From: Nannobrachium achirus
Taxonomy: Eukaryota > Chordata > Actinopteri > Myctophiformes > Myctophidae
Assembly: GCA_963921795.1 (NCBI GenBank)
Contig: OY997651.1
Span: 42,326,856-42,390,855, forward strand
Direction: 5' to 3'
Length of the DNA stretch: 64,000 bases
Part shown: positions 1 through 62,379 of the stretch, one piece after another
Numbering within the stretch: the first letter of the stretch is position 1
Layout: every line of letters begins with the position of its first letter
Made by a program: the position numbers and the translations under genes
The notes under the pieces: generated by a model
The model's database searches: none
What the model was told of the DNA's origin: nothing
Seen by the model: only the letters and a program-made list of their open reading frames with translations

Positions 1-43
1 TGACAAGCTTGTAGCTATTTTCCACAATTTTTAAATGTTAGTA

Positions 44-172
<129 letters not shown>

Positions 173-1098
173 TTCTGTTCGTATGTCTGTGTGTATATCT
201 GTGTGCAGCTAATCTCCGACACTGTTGGACCGATTGGCACGAAACAGTGCACGCACACCCCCTGTAGGCCTGTTATAGCGGGTCGATTACTTTTTTATAT
301 TACTCTTACAGATTTTGTCCTAACATCATGCAAATCGGTAAGATGAATTGGTTAGATTTTTCTGAATCCCATTGCAAGTTTGCGGGCCCTGGGTAGGCAA
401 CCCGGCCTGGCGGAGACCTGTGCTCTGAGGAGCACACTTTTTCAGTTTACATTGTAAAGTAGAACGTTCACTTTGGAAGATTACCTTGACCCATGTAGCG
501 AAATAAAAGTCTGACAGTGTACAAATAAGACGTGCTCCACCGAATGTTTAAACTCAGCAGCGCTCATTTGAGGATGTTTACTCTTCTCTAAGTTTGTGCA
601 AGTGGCCGCTTGTGATCTGATTAAGGGCACTCAACACTAACGATTATAACAAGCAGAGTTATCCAATAATGTGGATCTCAGGATCCTCATGGGAACGCCG
701 TGGCTCCAATATGGATCATGTGGCCAGCCTTCCACGTCAGTCATTTATGTCTATGACATGTCGATGATGTACAGTATGACTCCAAATGTTGGCAAGATTT
801 CAACCCAACCAGAGCCCCGTTAACTTGCATAATAAAGTGAAATATTGCAAAACATTATGAAACATGCAGTAAATTATGCTACATGTTATGTAAACATGTG
901 TTGGCTGTACTATTGTGGTCTAGAACTGGCAGCGTTGCACAAAATTGTTGGCACTGATCGCGGTTTGAGTGATTAGCTCACTTAGCTCTGACTACACAGA
1001 CAGACAGACCCTCTGTTAGACCGATTCCTGCAGAACCCATACAAGATTAAAAAAACCTTCCAGAACGAAAGTCTAAGATTGGCTCCTTACCCTAACCC
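173..1098. other. Intron sequence, no gene seen
   Basis: AT-rich intron. The stretch 706-825 (ATGTGGCCAGCC, then CGTCAGTCAT, CCAGAGCCCCGTTAACTTG) is a decayed relative of 63614-63710. Nothing else recognised. Confidence 0.6.
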
Positions 1099-1519
1099 AG
1101 GGGTGTCCAATGTGCGGCCCGAGGGCCAAATGTGGGCCCGAGGACACATTTATATGCCCTGCAGCTTCATTCCTAAATGTTATTATAAACGGCCTGCCAG
1201 CATCGTCAAACCAGAATATTTTCCCAGAGTATAATTTTTCAGGATTGTTCCCTATTGTCTCTTTCTGAAGGGGTCAAAGAAAGGCTATTTAATTGTATTT
1301 TCTTACCTTGCACTTCTGGTTACATTTGGTAATGTGAAATAAGGTTTTTTGAGTTTTGTTCAGAGCAGACACCTGACAAAAGACCATTGATATTTATTCA
1401 TATTGATGATGATAGTTAAATAAAATCGTTAACGTTTAAATGCAAGGCATATGTATGTGGCTTTGTATGTCAGCCCTTTGGTGTTTGAATATTTGAAAAA
1501 GGTTTGGACACCCCTAACC
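1099..1519. mobile_element. hAT (Charlie-like) MITE, CAGGGGTGTCCAA ends
   Basis: It begins CAGGGGTGTCCAATGTG and ends TTTGGACACCCCT, a hAT-type terminal inverted repeat, with a CCTAACC-like flank on both sides. The interior reads GCGGCCCGAGGGCC, a common motif of vertebrate Charlie-like non-autonomous elements. No coding capacity. Confidence 0.8.
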
Positions 1520-2142
1520 AGATCTGGAATTTCGTCATTTGTGGGGCAAGTCCACTTGGCCTTTGGCGTTGTCATTTTGTTTTATGGCACAAAGGCCAAA
1601 TGCCAGGGCAGGAAGGCCATCAAATAAAACAATATTAATAGTCCATTGAAATAATTTGTTGAATTTAAGTGTTAGGGATGATAACCTAATCTGCAGTGAA
1701 ATAGATACATTATGGTATTCACAATCTGATCCATGCTCAGCCCTGCACCAATCAAATTCACTGGATTGGTTTAAAGATGGGACTTCTGGGAGTTAAGATT
1801 TCAGATTCTCAACAAAATACACTGGTGTCTACATGACAAGAAAGAGACACCTGTGTCTACTGTCTACATATTGAAAGAGACAGAGGAGAAATTGGTACAG
1901 TCAGGGGCATTAAGGTCACTGTGGCCTCGGGTCTTGCCATTGGTTTGAGGGGCACACGGCCAAACTGAGGGCCCATGGCCTTCATGGCCTCCATGAAACT
2001 CCTGCCTTGCACCTAACCCTATACAGAGTTATTAGACAAAACTATGCAACTGCATTGATCCCCAAGGGGCAATAACATGAGACTCATCACTGTCTACTTA
2101 TGGTGCTCTGGTTACCACAATAACCCCCTGAGTGCCATATCT

Positions 2143-2462
2143 CATTGGTTCTCAACCTGTGGGTCGAAACTCCCAGGGTGGTCCCCAAACTATTTTGAGG
2201 GGTCCCCTGATGTTAGATTTTCAAGACCTTTTTAGTACCTCTGGTTAATCATTGGCAAAATTGTCAAATATTAGATCCATAAATTGCGTTGCGAGGCGTT
2301 GTGAGCATGTAGATCTGCTATTTTCACAATGGAACAGATCGGGGCAAACTAAAAGTAATGCCAACTCCTACAATTTCAATTGCTTGTCAGGGTGGGGGGG
2401 GGGTCCCCAGTTGAATTATGATTATTTTGGGGGTCGTGGACTGAAAAGGTTGAGAACCGCTG
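2143..2462. mobile_element. hAT MITE, CAGTGGTTCTCAACC family, with recurrent hairpin
   Basis: The ends TGGTTCTCAACC and GGTTGAGAACC are inverted, flanked by the perfect 8-bp duplication CCATATCT (2135-2142 and 2463-2470). 320 bp, non-coding. A degraded copy of the recurrent hairpin lies inside at 2269-2327. Confidence 0.93.
2269..2327. repeat. Recurrent hairpin, degraded left arm
   Basis: Right arm GCGTTGTGAGCATGTAGATC then TGCTATTTTCAC is intact; the left arm is reduced to TTAGATCCATAAATTGCG. Confidence 0.75.
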
Positions 2463-2518
2463 CCATATCTCACTGCTCCTCCTGACAACCACACACCTCC
2501 TCTCCTCCACCCCCACAG

Positions 2519-53949
<51,431 letters not shown>

Positions 53950-54434
53950 GTAACAGAGGATTTGTTTGAAAGCCAAGCACCCGTTCATAAAAGGCCGTTT
54001 CGCACCAAGCACTATAACTATAACTGTAAATAAATCGCTCTAACTCAAGTGGATAGTTGTAGGTAATTGTAGTTGCGGTCCACACCGCACCTACAGTATA
54101 ACGACAGTGGTGAACGATATACAGCTTATTTTCCGCAATTCCGTAAATGGCATATAGCTCAGATGTAAATCTAAAATATTACAATATTACATGAGACCAC
54201 TCAAAACTATTTGAGGAATGTCAACCATCTGAAGTCAGAGTTGCTTCAAGTCCAGTGTGAAATTTCAGCAGTCAGTGATGATTTGGGATGATATGGTATC
54301 TGTTGCTTCCAATGCTTTTATACGCAATATTAAAATTCTTTGGAGACAAAGCTCTAGTGCTATGAAGCTATTACAGGGGTTAAAGTTCTCCGTCCTGGGG
54401 ACGGATTTCCGTCTTGAGGATTCCCTAGGGGCTA

Positions 54435-54833
54435 TGTATGGCGACTATCGCATCGAACTTATAATAGTCACCGAGAGGCTAAAATCGGGGAAATATATAC
54501 CTGCCAGACGCGCTGTTCGTCATGATCATGAAATCACGGCTCCATGGTACTGCGTTTTGTTCATTTATTAAAGTTTAAAACAGTTCATTTAATGGCATTC
54601 ATTTAAAAGGAAATCATGACATTTGTTTGTGTGCTTACGAGCGGTCAGCAAAGTGTGACTTCCCCGTTCACCCCCTCTCCATTCACTGAAACCCGCGGGC
54701 CCGTGAACAGCTGACTTTACTACTACGTGACTGACGTAGGCACGTAGCCACCAACACCACGTGACCGATTTGTGAATGGTGATAACAGTGAAACCATAAC
54801 GACTCATTCAAATTCATATACCTGTCACCAACA
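54435..54833 (-). repeat. 3' LTR of the BEL/Pao element
   Basis: 399 bp, the downstream partner of 61976-62374. The target-site copy GGCTA precedes it at 54430-54434. Confidence 0.95.
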
Positions 54834-55156
54834 TTCCGGCCCCTAATTATTACATATAATTACACAGTAATAATTACCAATGAATCAATTCATAATGGGA
54901 AAACAATACATTACAATTTTCTTTGCCCTTTTTTCTTTTTTTTCACATTTCTGGGCATTTTCTTTTGCGATTTTTTTGCGCAAGGCGGTCGATCATAGTT
55001 CGTTAGTCCATTGCAGGTCTTGGTTCACTCTTCTTGAATCGACCCCCACCCCAAAATCAAGTCAATTGAAAGTCACGCAAAAGTCAAAGAAGTCAAAGCA
55101 CCCCGATGTCTTGCAAAAGTCAATTAATCCGTATCCATGGAAACGAAGTAAAGCCT

Positions 55157-58100
55157 TCACGCCTCTGTCGACTCCTGAAGAAGGCAGATCTTGGACACGG
55201 GTCTGCAGAGAACGCTGGTCCGGGTCTTGATCCGGACCTGTCGCACAAGTCCATTCCTATCTGGCATTGTCTCTATAATCCTCCCAATGATCCAAGAATT
55301 CCGAGGTGCGGAATCGTCCATTATGAGAACTATGTCTCCAGGGATAAAGTTCCGTTTGGTCTTTGTCCACTTCTGTCTTTCCTGCAATTGTGGCAGGTAC
55401 TCCTTAATCCACCTTTTCCAGAATAGATCAGAGATGTATTGCACCTGCTTCCATTTCCGGCGTGCATAGCTGTCCTCCTTGTGAAACAGACCAGGTGGTA
55501 AGCTGGGCTTGACTTTAAGAAGCAGAAGATGATTGGGTGTTAAAGCTTCCAAATCATTCGGATCTGTGGATTCTTTAGTGAGAGGTCTACTGTTCAGAAT
55601 TGATTCCACTTCGCAGAGTACTGTATGGAGTCCCTCCTCATCCAAACTTTGTGTCCTCAAAGTGGAATTAAGAATCTTCCTGATGGAACGAATTAACCTC
55701 TCCCAGGCTCCGCCGTGATGTGATCCGGTAGGAGGGTTAAATGTCCACTTGATTCCTTTCATCGAGAGCACGTCGTTGATCTGCTCCAAGTTCCATCCTT
55801 CAATAGCTCGTTTCAGCTCACGCTCTGCACCGATGAAATTAGTGCCATTGTCAGAGCGCAGCTCTTTGATCTGTCCTCTTCTTGCAATGAAGCGCCGCAA
55901 GGCGTTGATGAACGAATCTGTGTCCAGAGATGAGGCAACTTCAATGTGTACGGCTCTTATTGTCAAACATGTGAAGATCACTCCGTATCTTTTCACAAGA
56001 CTCCTGCCACGCTTGATGTCAAATGGACCAAAATAGTCAACTCCGACATAAGTGAACGGAGGTTCTCCCGTTGAAACTCTGTCACCAGGTAAGTCTGCCA
56101 TTTGTTGTTGACCTGCAGCTCCGTGTAGCCGACGACAAATGACACATCTAGAAATGATCTTCCTTATGGCAACACCTGCAGCAGGGATCCAATAGCGCTG
56201 GCGCAGCCTTGACAACATATGGTTCCTACCGCCGTGGCCAACTTCTTGGTGTATTTGACGTAGGATGAGGTCTGAGATGTGGAGATCTTTAGCAATTATG
56301 GCTGGATGTTTAGACTCTTCGGGCATGGCAGCCTTACTAAGTCGGCCTCCGACTCTCAACACACCATCTTCCAGTAATGGACTGAGTCTGTAAATGTGAC
56401 TGTTCCCTTTCACACACTCTCCCTTTTGGAGGCAAGAGAACTCTTCAGGGAACCTTCTTCTTTGACTGTACTTGATTATCTCCAGTTCAGCCTCTTTGAT
56501 TTCTTCCAATGAGAGACATTTCTCCTTGTCGAGAACGTCTTTGTGTCCTGTAACCTTTAATGCTGGCTGAGAAGCACCTCCAGTGACTTCTCTCCTCTTC
56601 CTGTTATCACGAAGTAAGGTTCTGAGCCTCAGGATCCATGCCATCACTCTTGTGAGATGTCTCCAAGATGAGCTGCGTTTGATCAAAGTCATCACAGCAT
56701 CATCCTCCTCTTGTTCCACAGAGACAGTGGCAGCTGACACCTTAACCTCTGGATCTTCAGGTGAAAGTTCTCCCAAGTGGTCTGGGTAAACAGGCCATGT
56801 CTCCTCTGGCTGTATGAGAAATGGAGGTCCAGATATCCACGTGTCGTTCTTAAGGAACAGCTCCGCCTTCATGCCTCTGGAGGCAAGGTCTGCAGGGTTG
56901 TGTGCTGTATTCACATACCTCCACTGTGAAGCATTGGACATCTTGAGGATCTCTGTGACTCTGTTCGCTACAAAGATGCGAAATCTTGAGGATTCGTTCT
57001 TAATGTATTTCAGCACAGAAGTACTGTCTGACCAGAAAACACTGTCTTGCAGCTGCAGTCTTATCTCCTTCCTCCATAGCTTGTCCATGCGAGCTGCAAC
57101 GACTGCTGCAGTCAACTCCATACGTGGGATTGTCACAGGCTTTAAGGGTGTCACCCTGGATTTTCCCATCACAAAGGCGATGTGAGTCTGAGACTGCTTG
57201 TTGCGCAACAGCAGGTACGTGACAGTACCGTATCCCTCCTCACTTGCGTCAGCAAAGTGATGCAACTGGGCGCTGGTTGCTTCTCCAAAGTTGGACGGTT
57301 TTAAACATCGTCTGATGCTGAAGCCCTCCAACAGGTGTAACTCCTTGAGCCAATCAGCCCACTCCTGTGCCACAGATATTGGTATGACATCGTCCCATCC
57401 TAGCCCCTTCCGGCATAGGTCTTGAATGATCCTCTTGGCTGTGAAAACCACGGGGGACAAAATTCCAAGAGGGTCATAGAAAGAGCTGACAGTAGAAAGG
57501 ATTCCTCTACGTGTCAGTGGTTTGTCCTGAAAGGTTATACTGAACTTAAAGGTGTCTGATTGGACACACCAACGCACTCCCAGTGCCCTCTCAACTGGTA
57601 GGATGTCGTTGTCCAAATCCAGGTCTTTGACCTCCTTTGCTCTTTCCTCCTCTGGTATCGCTGCCAGCACACGGCGACTGTTACTTAGCCATTTTGTTAA
57701 ACGGAAGCCTCCCATGGAGCAGAGGTTTACCAAGTCCTGGTAGAGGGATATGGCTTCATTCTCTGAGGCTATGGAAGCAAGGCAGTCGTCGACATAGAAA
57801 CTGTGCATGATGGTCTCGAACGCCTGCTGGCTGAAGAGCTGTTTGTTGTCTTCTGCGCACTTTCGGAGAGCGAAATTAGCGCAGCTTGGTGATGATGTCG
57901 CGCCAAACAAATGGACAACCATCCGGTATTGCACCATTTGTTGACTGAAATCCCCATTGGGCCACCAGAGGAATCGAAGCAAGTCTGCATCTGCTTCTGG
58001 CACTCGAACTTGATGGAACATGGCCTCAATGTCAGACATCAGAACAATGGGCTCCATCCTAAACCTGGTCAAGACTCCAACCAACCCGCTTGTCAGGTCC

Positions 58101-61100
58101 GGTCCTTGCAGGAGATGTGCATTGAGCGATGCACCTTGAAATGATGCTGCACAATCAAAGACCACACGGATCTTTCCTTTCTTGGGATGGTATACCCCGT
58201 GATGAGGGATATACCAAACCTTGCCGTCACTTCGCTCCAGTCCTGTAGTTGGCACTCTCTCAGCGTATCCACTGGAAATCAGGTTTTCCATAAATGCAGT
58301 GTAGTCCTTATGGAAGGACGCATCCCTGCTAAACCTCCTCTTCAGGTTGAGGGTGCGTTGCTCAGCGACTTTACGATTGTTGGGCAGGATTATAGTTTTA
58401 TCCTTCAGTGGCAATCCAACAACGTAATGGCCGTCAACCAGTTCCACAGTTTCATCAGCCATTTCCAGAAATCTACAATCTTCCCTTGACTGCCCTTGCA
58501 GTTCATCCTGGCTGTTTTCAGGGAAATCTGACTTGAATTGTTGGTTCCAGAGCTCGTCGAGGGTGACAGCAGAGATTCTATTAACGGTGATAGCGGACTG
58601 AGTCACAGGATCATCACTGCTGTCTTCCCCAAGTGGTCCATTTACGGTCCATCCGAGCATCGTCTTGACCGCATATGGTCCTCCATCAATGCTTCGGATG
58701 ACCTCCAGCGGTTCCAAGGCTCTGGGAACATTCAGGCCAATCAACATCTCCACGTCTGCATCTATCTGTGGCAGATAGACATGCTTCAGATGAGGCCATT
58801 TTTTGAGATCTTGCTGTCGTGGGATGTTCCTTCTGTTAACGGGCATCTGATGTTGTGTGAAGACTTTGGGCAATTCACAGTACCAGTCACTGTCCAATCC
58901 AGCGACTTCCAGGTCGGATGCAATGCGGCTATCAACCACCTTTTCTTGGCCCATGGTACGTAAAAGGATCCTCGTTTTCCTCCCAGAGAGTCCCAGTTTA
59001 TCCATCAGACCCGTCGTGCAGAAGGATGCTGAACTCCCTGGGTCCAGAAAGGCATAGGTCTCCACTGACCTTTGACCTTTACTTGATTTAACCTTAACTG
59101 GTACAATGGCAAGTTTACATTCTTGGTCACCGGCCCCAGTAAGACCACCGGTTTGGATTTCAACTAGAGCTCGGTCCACTGCTCTGTCTGAGTTGCTCCT
59201 GCCTTTCTCTGCATCACCATTCTCCTTAGAGTGGATGTGAAGTAGGCTAGGGTGTCGTGAGCCACATATCTTGCAAGACAGACGTTCCCTGCATTCTCTG
59301 CTGATGTGCCCAATGCACAGGCAGCCAAAGCAAACTCCATTCCTTTTCAGGAACTCCATCTTCTCACTGTGGGCTCTACTCTCCAATAGAGTGCACGACT
59401 CCAGTTTGTGTCCATCATTTTTGCAGAAAAGGCAAGTCTTCACATGGGTTTCCTTAAGAGCTTCTCTTTCGACAGTTGCAAAGGTTGTGGCAAAGCTGCT
59501 CCCTCTAGCCTGAAGACGAGGTACAGGTTTAGCTCTGCCACTTTCTTTGAAAGCCCCCATCGTTGGAGCGTCTTGTATGTCTCCAAATACAGGGTCTGTA
59601 GCGATTCTCACTTCACGCTCAATAAAGTTCACAATATCAGCAAACATAGCTCTTTTGCGAAGTCTTTCTTGGATGTTACATGCTTCTGTTCGCCACTTGT
59701 CCCTTAACTTGTAGGGCAGCTTCTTGATCACAGCGAGCATGTTTGCAGATGTATTCAGGTCACATAAGTCGTAGACATCTTTCATGGCATTGCAGCATCC
59801 GCGTAAGAATAGACTATACGCTTGCAAGGCTTTCCCATCCTCTGACTTGATTGCTGGCCATGCAAAGATTTTGTCCATATAGGCAGATGCTATGACGTGC
59901 TCATTTCCAAAGTGCTCCTGGAGTAAAGCTTTTGCTGTAGCATATCCAGTGCCGTCAGTCATGTGTTGGCAGCTTCTGACTAACTGTTGAGGCTGCCCCC
60001 TGGTGTATTGCTCCAGGTAGTGCAGGAGATCAACAGTATTGTCAGTCCTCCCTTCTATGGTCTGCTCAAATGACTGCACAAAAGCATGGTACTGCAGAGG
60101 GTCACCGTCGAATAGTTGGACGTCTCTTTTAGGTAGCGAGGCAATGCATTGCTGGTGCACCAACATCGCAGTTATTTCGTTTTGCTTTTGCATTATAGAC
60201 ATAATGTTGTTCTGTTCAGTGCTGGCGTTCCTAGAAACAGATTGCATGTCTTTGTACAGGGACAATGGAGGCCCTGTAACCTTTGGGACCATGCTCTGTT
60301 TCTGTGTAAGAGCTGAATGCTCTGTAGCATAATTTGGTACTGCCCTCCGAGTCTGTGTGAGCGCTGAAGGTTTCTGGAGGTGTCTAGCTCCATCAAGTTG
60401 CCTTTGTTTTGGCCTTGTGCCTCCAACACCTGCAGGTTGTCCCCTTCCATCCTTGTATGGTACAAATGTCTCTGCATTAATGTTGAGGCCCTTTTCAAAA
60501 TAGGATTCCATTCCATCCAATTTATGAGAAGCAGCACGCCGCACTCCTGACTGAGAGGTTCTCAAAACGTTAAGTTTAGCCGCCGATGCGGCTATGTCTG
60601 CGTCCAGTTCAAGTTGTTCTTTTTGTTTTCTTAGTTGAACTTCCTGTTCTTCAATGGCATGTTTCTGTTGTTCTTTTTGTTTTCTTAGTTGAACTTCCTG
60701 TTCTTCAATGGCATGTTTCTGTTGAAGCAACTTTTGCCGAGCCCTCAAAGCAGCCATTTCAGCCTCTGCTTTGATGCACGCAGACGCAGTAGAGGAAACC
60801 TTTGATCGTATAGATTTTGTGCCACGATTTTTGCTGCTCTGGTTTGATATGCTGTCAATTGGTCTAATATCCTCCTGAGCATCATGCACATGTTGTGGCT
60901 GAGGCACAATCACCTCCACATCTTCCACGCCACCATATTCTACATTTTCCTCTGGAGAAACATCATAGACCTGGTGTGACTGAGACACGTGCATTTCCAC
61001 ATTTCCTACAACAGGTTCTCCATTTTCCTCATCAGCAGCACCATAGACAGGATGTAATTGAAGCACAGGCATTTCCACAACTTCCAAACCATGTTCTCCA

Positions 61101-61543
61101 TTTTCCCCCTCAGCAGGCTTATGCTGCTGGGGCCCTTCAGAAGGCTTGTTGTGAGCCTCTAGCTGAGGTCCTCTGTTTATTGAGAACCAAGCATCAACGT
61201 CCTTAATGAAACCATTTTTATATTTATTGACCTTGGAAAACCATTCATTTTGCTTTTCATATTCCTCATTTGGAATCAGAGGCATTAAGGAATCATGCAG
61301 TGCATTGGAATCATCAGACAATCGCATCAACACATCAAGTTGTCCTTTAACCAGTGAAACATTTTTCTCATCTTTCATGAGTTCTTTGGTAGAGGTTATC
61401 AGAGCCTTTATTTCATCCACTTTCTTTTTGCGTTCCTTTTGAATTGATTCAATTTTATTTCCCAGGGCCTTTTCAGTGAGCATTATTTTCCTTTTTTCCA
61501 TGTATTGTTTCCCAACATTTGAACCAACATTTGTTCCACTCAT
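55157..61543 (-). CDS. BEL/Pao gag-pol polyprotein (2128 aa)
   Basis: A single frame with the BEL/Pao order of parts: N-terminal gag region with coiled-coil stretches (about residues 240-330, including a tandemly repeated 18-residue block), gag-like core (about 450-680), CCHC-type zinc knuckles (about 700-770), retropepsin-type protease (about 810-960), reverse transcriptase (about 1080-1290), the Pao/A17-type region with RNase H (about 1300-1540), H2C2 zinc-binding domain (about 1740-1800), integrase core (about 1830-1980) and a C-terminal domain common in this family (about 2030-2120). The length is usual for a complete member. The many plus-strand frames here are its shadows. Confidence 0.95.
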   Translation of the reverse strand: MSGTNVGSNVGKQYMEKRKIMLTEKALGNKIESIQKERKKKVDEIKALITSTKELMKDEKNVSLVKGQLDVLMRLSDDSNALHDSLMPLIPNEEYEKQNEWFSKVNKYKNGFIKDVDAWFSINRGPQLEAHNKPSEGPQQHKPAEGENGEHGLEVVEMPVLQLHPVYGAADEENGEPVVGNVEMHVSQSHQVYDVSPEENVEYGGVEDVEVIVPQPQHVHDAQEDIRPIDSISNQSSKNRGTKSIRSKVSSTASACIKAEAEMAALRARQKLLQQKHAIEEQEVQLRKQKEQQKHAIEEQEVQLRKQKEQLELDADIAASAAKLNVLRTSQSGVRRAASHKLDGMESYFEKGLNINAETFVPYKDGRGQPAGVGGTRPKQRQLDGARHLQKPSALTQTRRAVPNYATEHSALTQKQSMVPKVTGPPLSLYKDMQSVSRNASTEQNNIMSIMQKQNEITAMLVHQQCIASLPKRDVQLFDGDPLQYHAFVQSFEQTIEGRTDNTVDLLHYLEQYTRGQPQQLVRSCQHMTDGTGYATAKALLQEHFGNEHVIASAYMDKIFAWPAIKSEDGKALQAYSLFLRGCCNAMKDVYDLCDLNTSANMLAVIKKLPYKLRDKWRTEACNIQERLRKRAMFADIVNFIEREVRIATDPVFGDIQDAPTMGAFKESGRAKPVPRLQARGSSFATTFATVEREALKETHVKTCLFCKNDGHKLESCTLLESRAHSEKMEFLKRNGVCFGCLCIGHISRECRERLSCKICGSRHPSLLHIHSKENGDAEKGRSNSDRAVDRALVEIQTGGLTGAGDQECKLAIVPVKVKSSKGQRSVETYAFLDPGSSASFCTTGLMDKLGLSGRKTRILLRTMGQEKVVDSRIASDLEVAGLDSDWYCELPKVFTQHQMPVNRRNIPRQQDLKKWPHLKHVYLPQIDADVEMLIGLNVPRALEPLEVIRSIDGGPYAVKTMLGWTVNGPLGEDSSDDPVTQSAITVNRISAVTLDELWNQQFKSDFPENSQDELQGQSREDCRFLEMADETVELVDGHYVVGLPLKDKTIILPNNRKVAEQRTLNLKRRFSRDASFHKDYTAFMENLISSGYAERVPTTGLERSDGKVWYIPHHGVYHPKKGKIRVVFDCAASFQGASLNAHLLQGPDLTSGLVGVLTRFRMEPIVLMSDIEAMFHQVRVPEADADLLRFLWWPNGDFSQQMVQYRMVVHLFGATSSPSCANFALRKCAEDNKQLFSQQAFETIMHSFYVDDCLASIASENEAISLYQDLVNLCSMGGFRLTKWLSNSRRVLAAIPEEERAKEVKDLDLDNDILPVERALGVRWCVQSDTFKFSITFQDKPLTRRGILSTVSSFYDPLGILSPVVFTAKRIIQDLCRKGLGWDDVIPISVAQEWADWLKELHLLEGFSIRRCLKPSNFGEATSAQLHHFADASEEGYGTVTYLLLRNKQSQTHIAFVMGKSRVTPLKPVTIPRMELTAAVVAARMDKLWRKEIRLQLQDSVFWSDSTSVLKYIKNESSRFRIFVANRVTEILKMSNASQWRYVNTAHNPADLASRGMKAELFLKNDTWISGPPFLIQPEETWPVYPDHLGELSPEDPEVKVSAATVSVEQEEDDAVMTLIKRSSSWRHLTRVMAWILRLRTLLRDNRKRREVTGGASQPALKVTGHKDVLDKEKCLSLEEIKEAELEIIKYSQRRRFPEEFSCLQKGECVKGNSHIYRLSPLLEDGVLRVGGRLSKAAMPEESKHPAIIAKDLHISDLILRQIHQEVGHGGRNHMLSRLRQRYWIPAAGVAIRKIISRCVICRRLHGAAGQQQMADLPGDRVSTGEPPFTYVGVDYFGPFDIKRGRSLVKRYGVIFTCLTIRAVHIEVASSLDTDSFINALRRFIARRGQIKELRSDNGTNFIGAERELKRAIEGWNLEQINDVLSMKGIKWTFNPPTGSHHGGAWERLIRSIRKILNSTLRTQSLDEEGLHTVLCEVESILNSRPLTKESTDPNDLEALTPNHLLLLKVKPSLPPGLFHKEDSYARRKWKQVQYISDLFWKRWIKEYLPQLQERQKWTKTKRNFIPGDIVLIMDDSAPRNSWIIGRIIETMPDRNGLVRQVRIKTRTSVLCRPVSKICLLQESTEA

Positions 61544-61975
61544 TTTGAATGCACAGCGAAGTGATCACATTGAGAAACAGCCACAGCGATCGGCGACGGC
61601 AAAACACAGCAGCGCATGCACGTTAAGTTTGTCACCCACACAATACAAGCTTGGCCCGGCGGGCCGCGAAACATCCACAGCGTATTTGACAAAATGACAG
61701 TTTCCACTCAGCGGCAGAACCAGCACAAACTGTTCCAAACGAACAACTTTTAGTTCACTGCAGAACGCAACAGGTTTGGGTTACATTACCGCTGGTCCAT
61801 TGATGCGCTCCGGTCCTTTGTCGTTGCGTGCGTGCGTGCGTGCGTGCCGTGCATGCGATCATTCCATTGTTTGCAGCATAGCCACATTGATCGCTTGCTC
61901 CGCGTCCAATGCGTGACTTGTCGGGTCCTTCCGTGGCTCCAAATCCAATCCGTAGTGTCACGTTTTGCTGACAAA

Positions 61976-62374
61976 TGTATGGCGACTATCGCATCGAACT
62001 TATAATAGTCACCGAGAGGCTAAAATCGGGGAAATATATACCTGCCAGACGCGCTGTTCGTCATGATCATGAAATCACGGCTCCATGGTACTGCGTTTTG
62101 TTCATTTATTAAAGTTTAAAACAGTTCATTTAATGGCATTCATTTAAAAGGAAATCATGACATTTGTTTGTGTGCTTACGAGCGGTCAGCAAAGTGTGAC
62201 TTCCCCGTTCACCCCCTCTCCATTCACTGAAACCCGCGGGCCCGTGAACAGCTGACTTTACTACTACGTGACTGACGTAGGCACGTAGCCACCAACACCA
62301 CGTGACCGATTTGTGAATGGTGATAACAGTGAAACCATAACGACTCATTCAAATTCATATACCTGTCACCAACA
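61976..62374 (-). repeat. 5' LTR of the BEL/Pao element
   Basis: 399 bp, matching 54435-54833 base for base as far as I can compare. It is the upstream LTR because the coding frame runs leftward from it. The target-site copy GGCTA follows at 62375-62379. Confidence 0.95.
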
Positions 62375-62379
62375 GGCTA

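Larger units (their letters stand above)
54435..62374 (-). mobile_element. BEL/Pao LTR retrotransposon, looks whole
   Basis: A 7940-bp element in antisense in the dock11-like intron after exon 26. Two 399-bp LTRs appear identical by eye, each TGT...ACA when read along the element. The 5-bp target duplication GGCTA lies at 54430-54434 and 62375-62379, the size typical of BEL/Pao. One uninterrupted gag-pol frame fills most of the interior; I see no envelope gene. I see no breaks, so the insertion looks very young. A short purine-rich stretch abuts the 3' LTR (54834-54845). I could not assign the primer-binding site to a tRNA. Confidence 0.96.

Noticed and set aside
54257-54434. Plus-strand frame running up to the retrotransposon, as an interrupted host exon
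   Set aside because: It matches no dock11 segment expected here and no family I recognise; no convincing splice sites.
54589-54807. A 72-codon frame found identically at 62130-62348, as a conserved small gene
   Set aside because: It lies entirely within the two LTRs of the BEL/Pao element and is identical only because the LTRs are.
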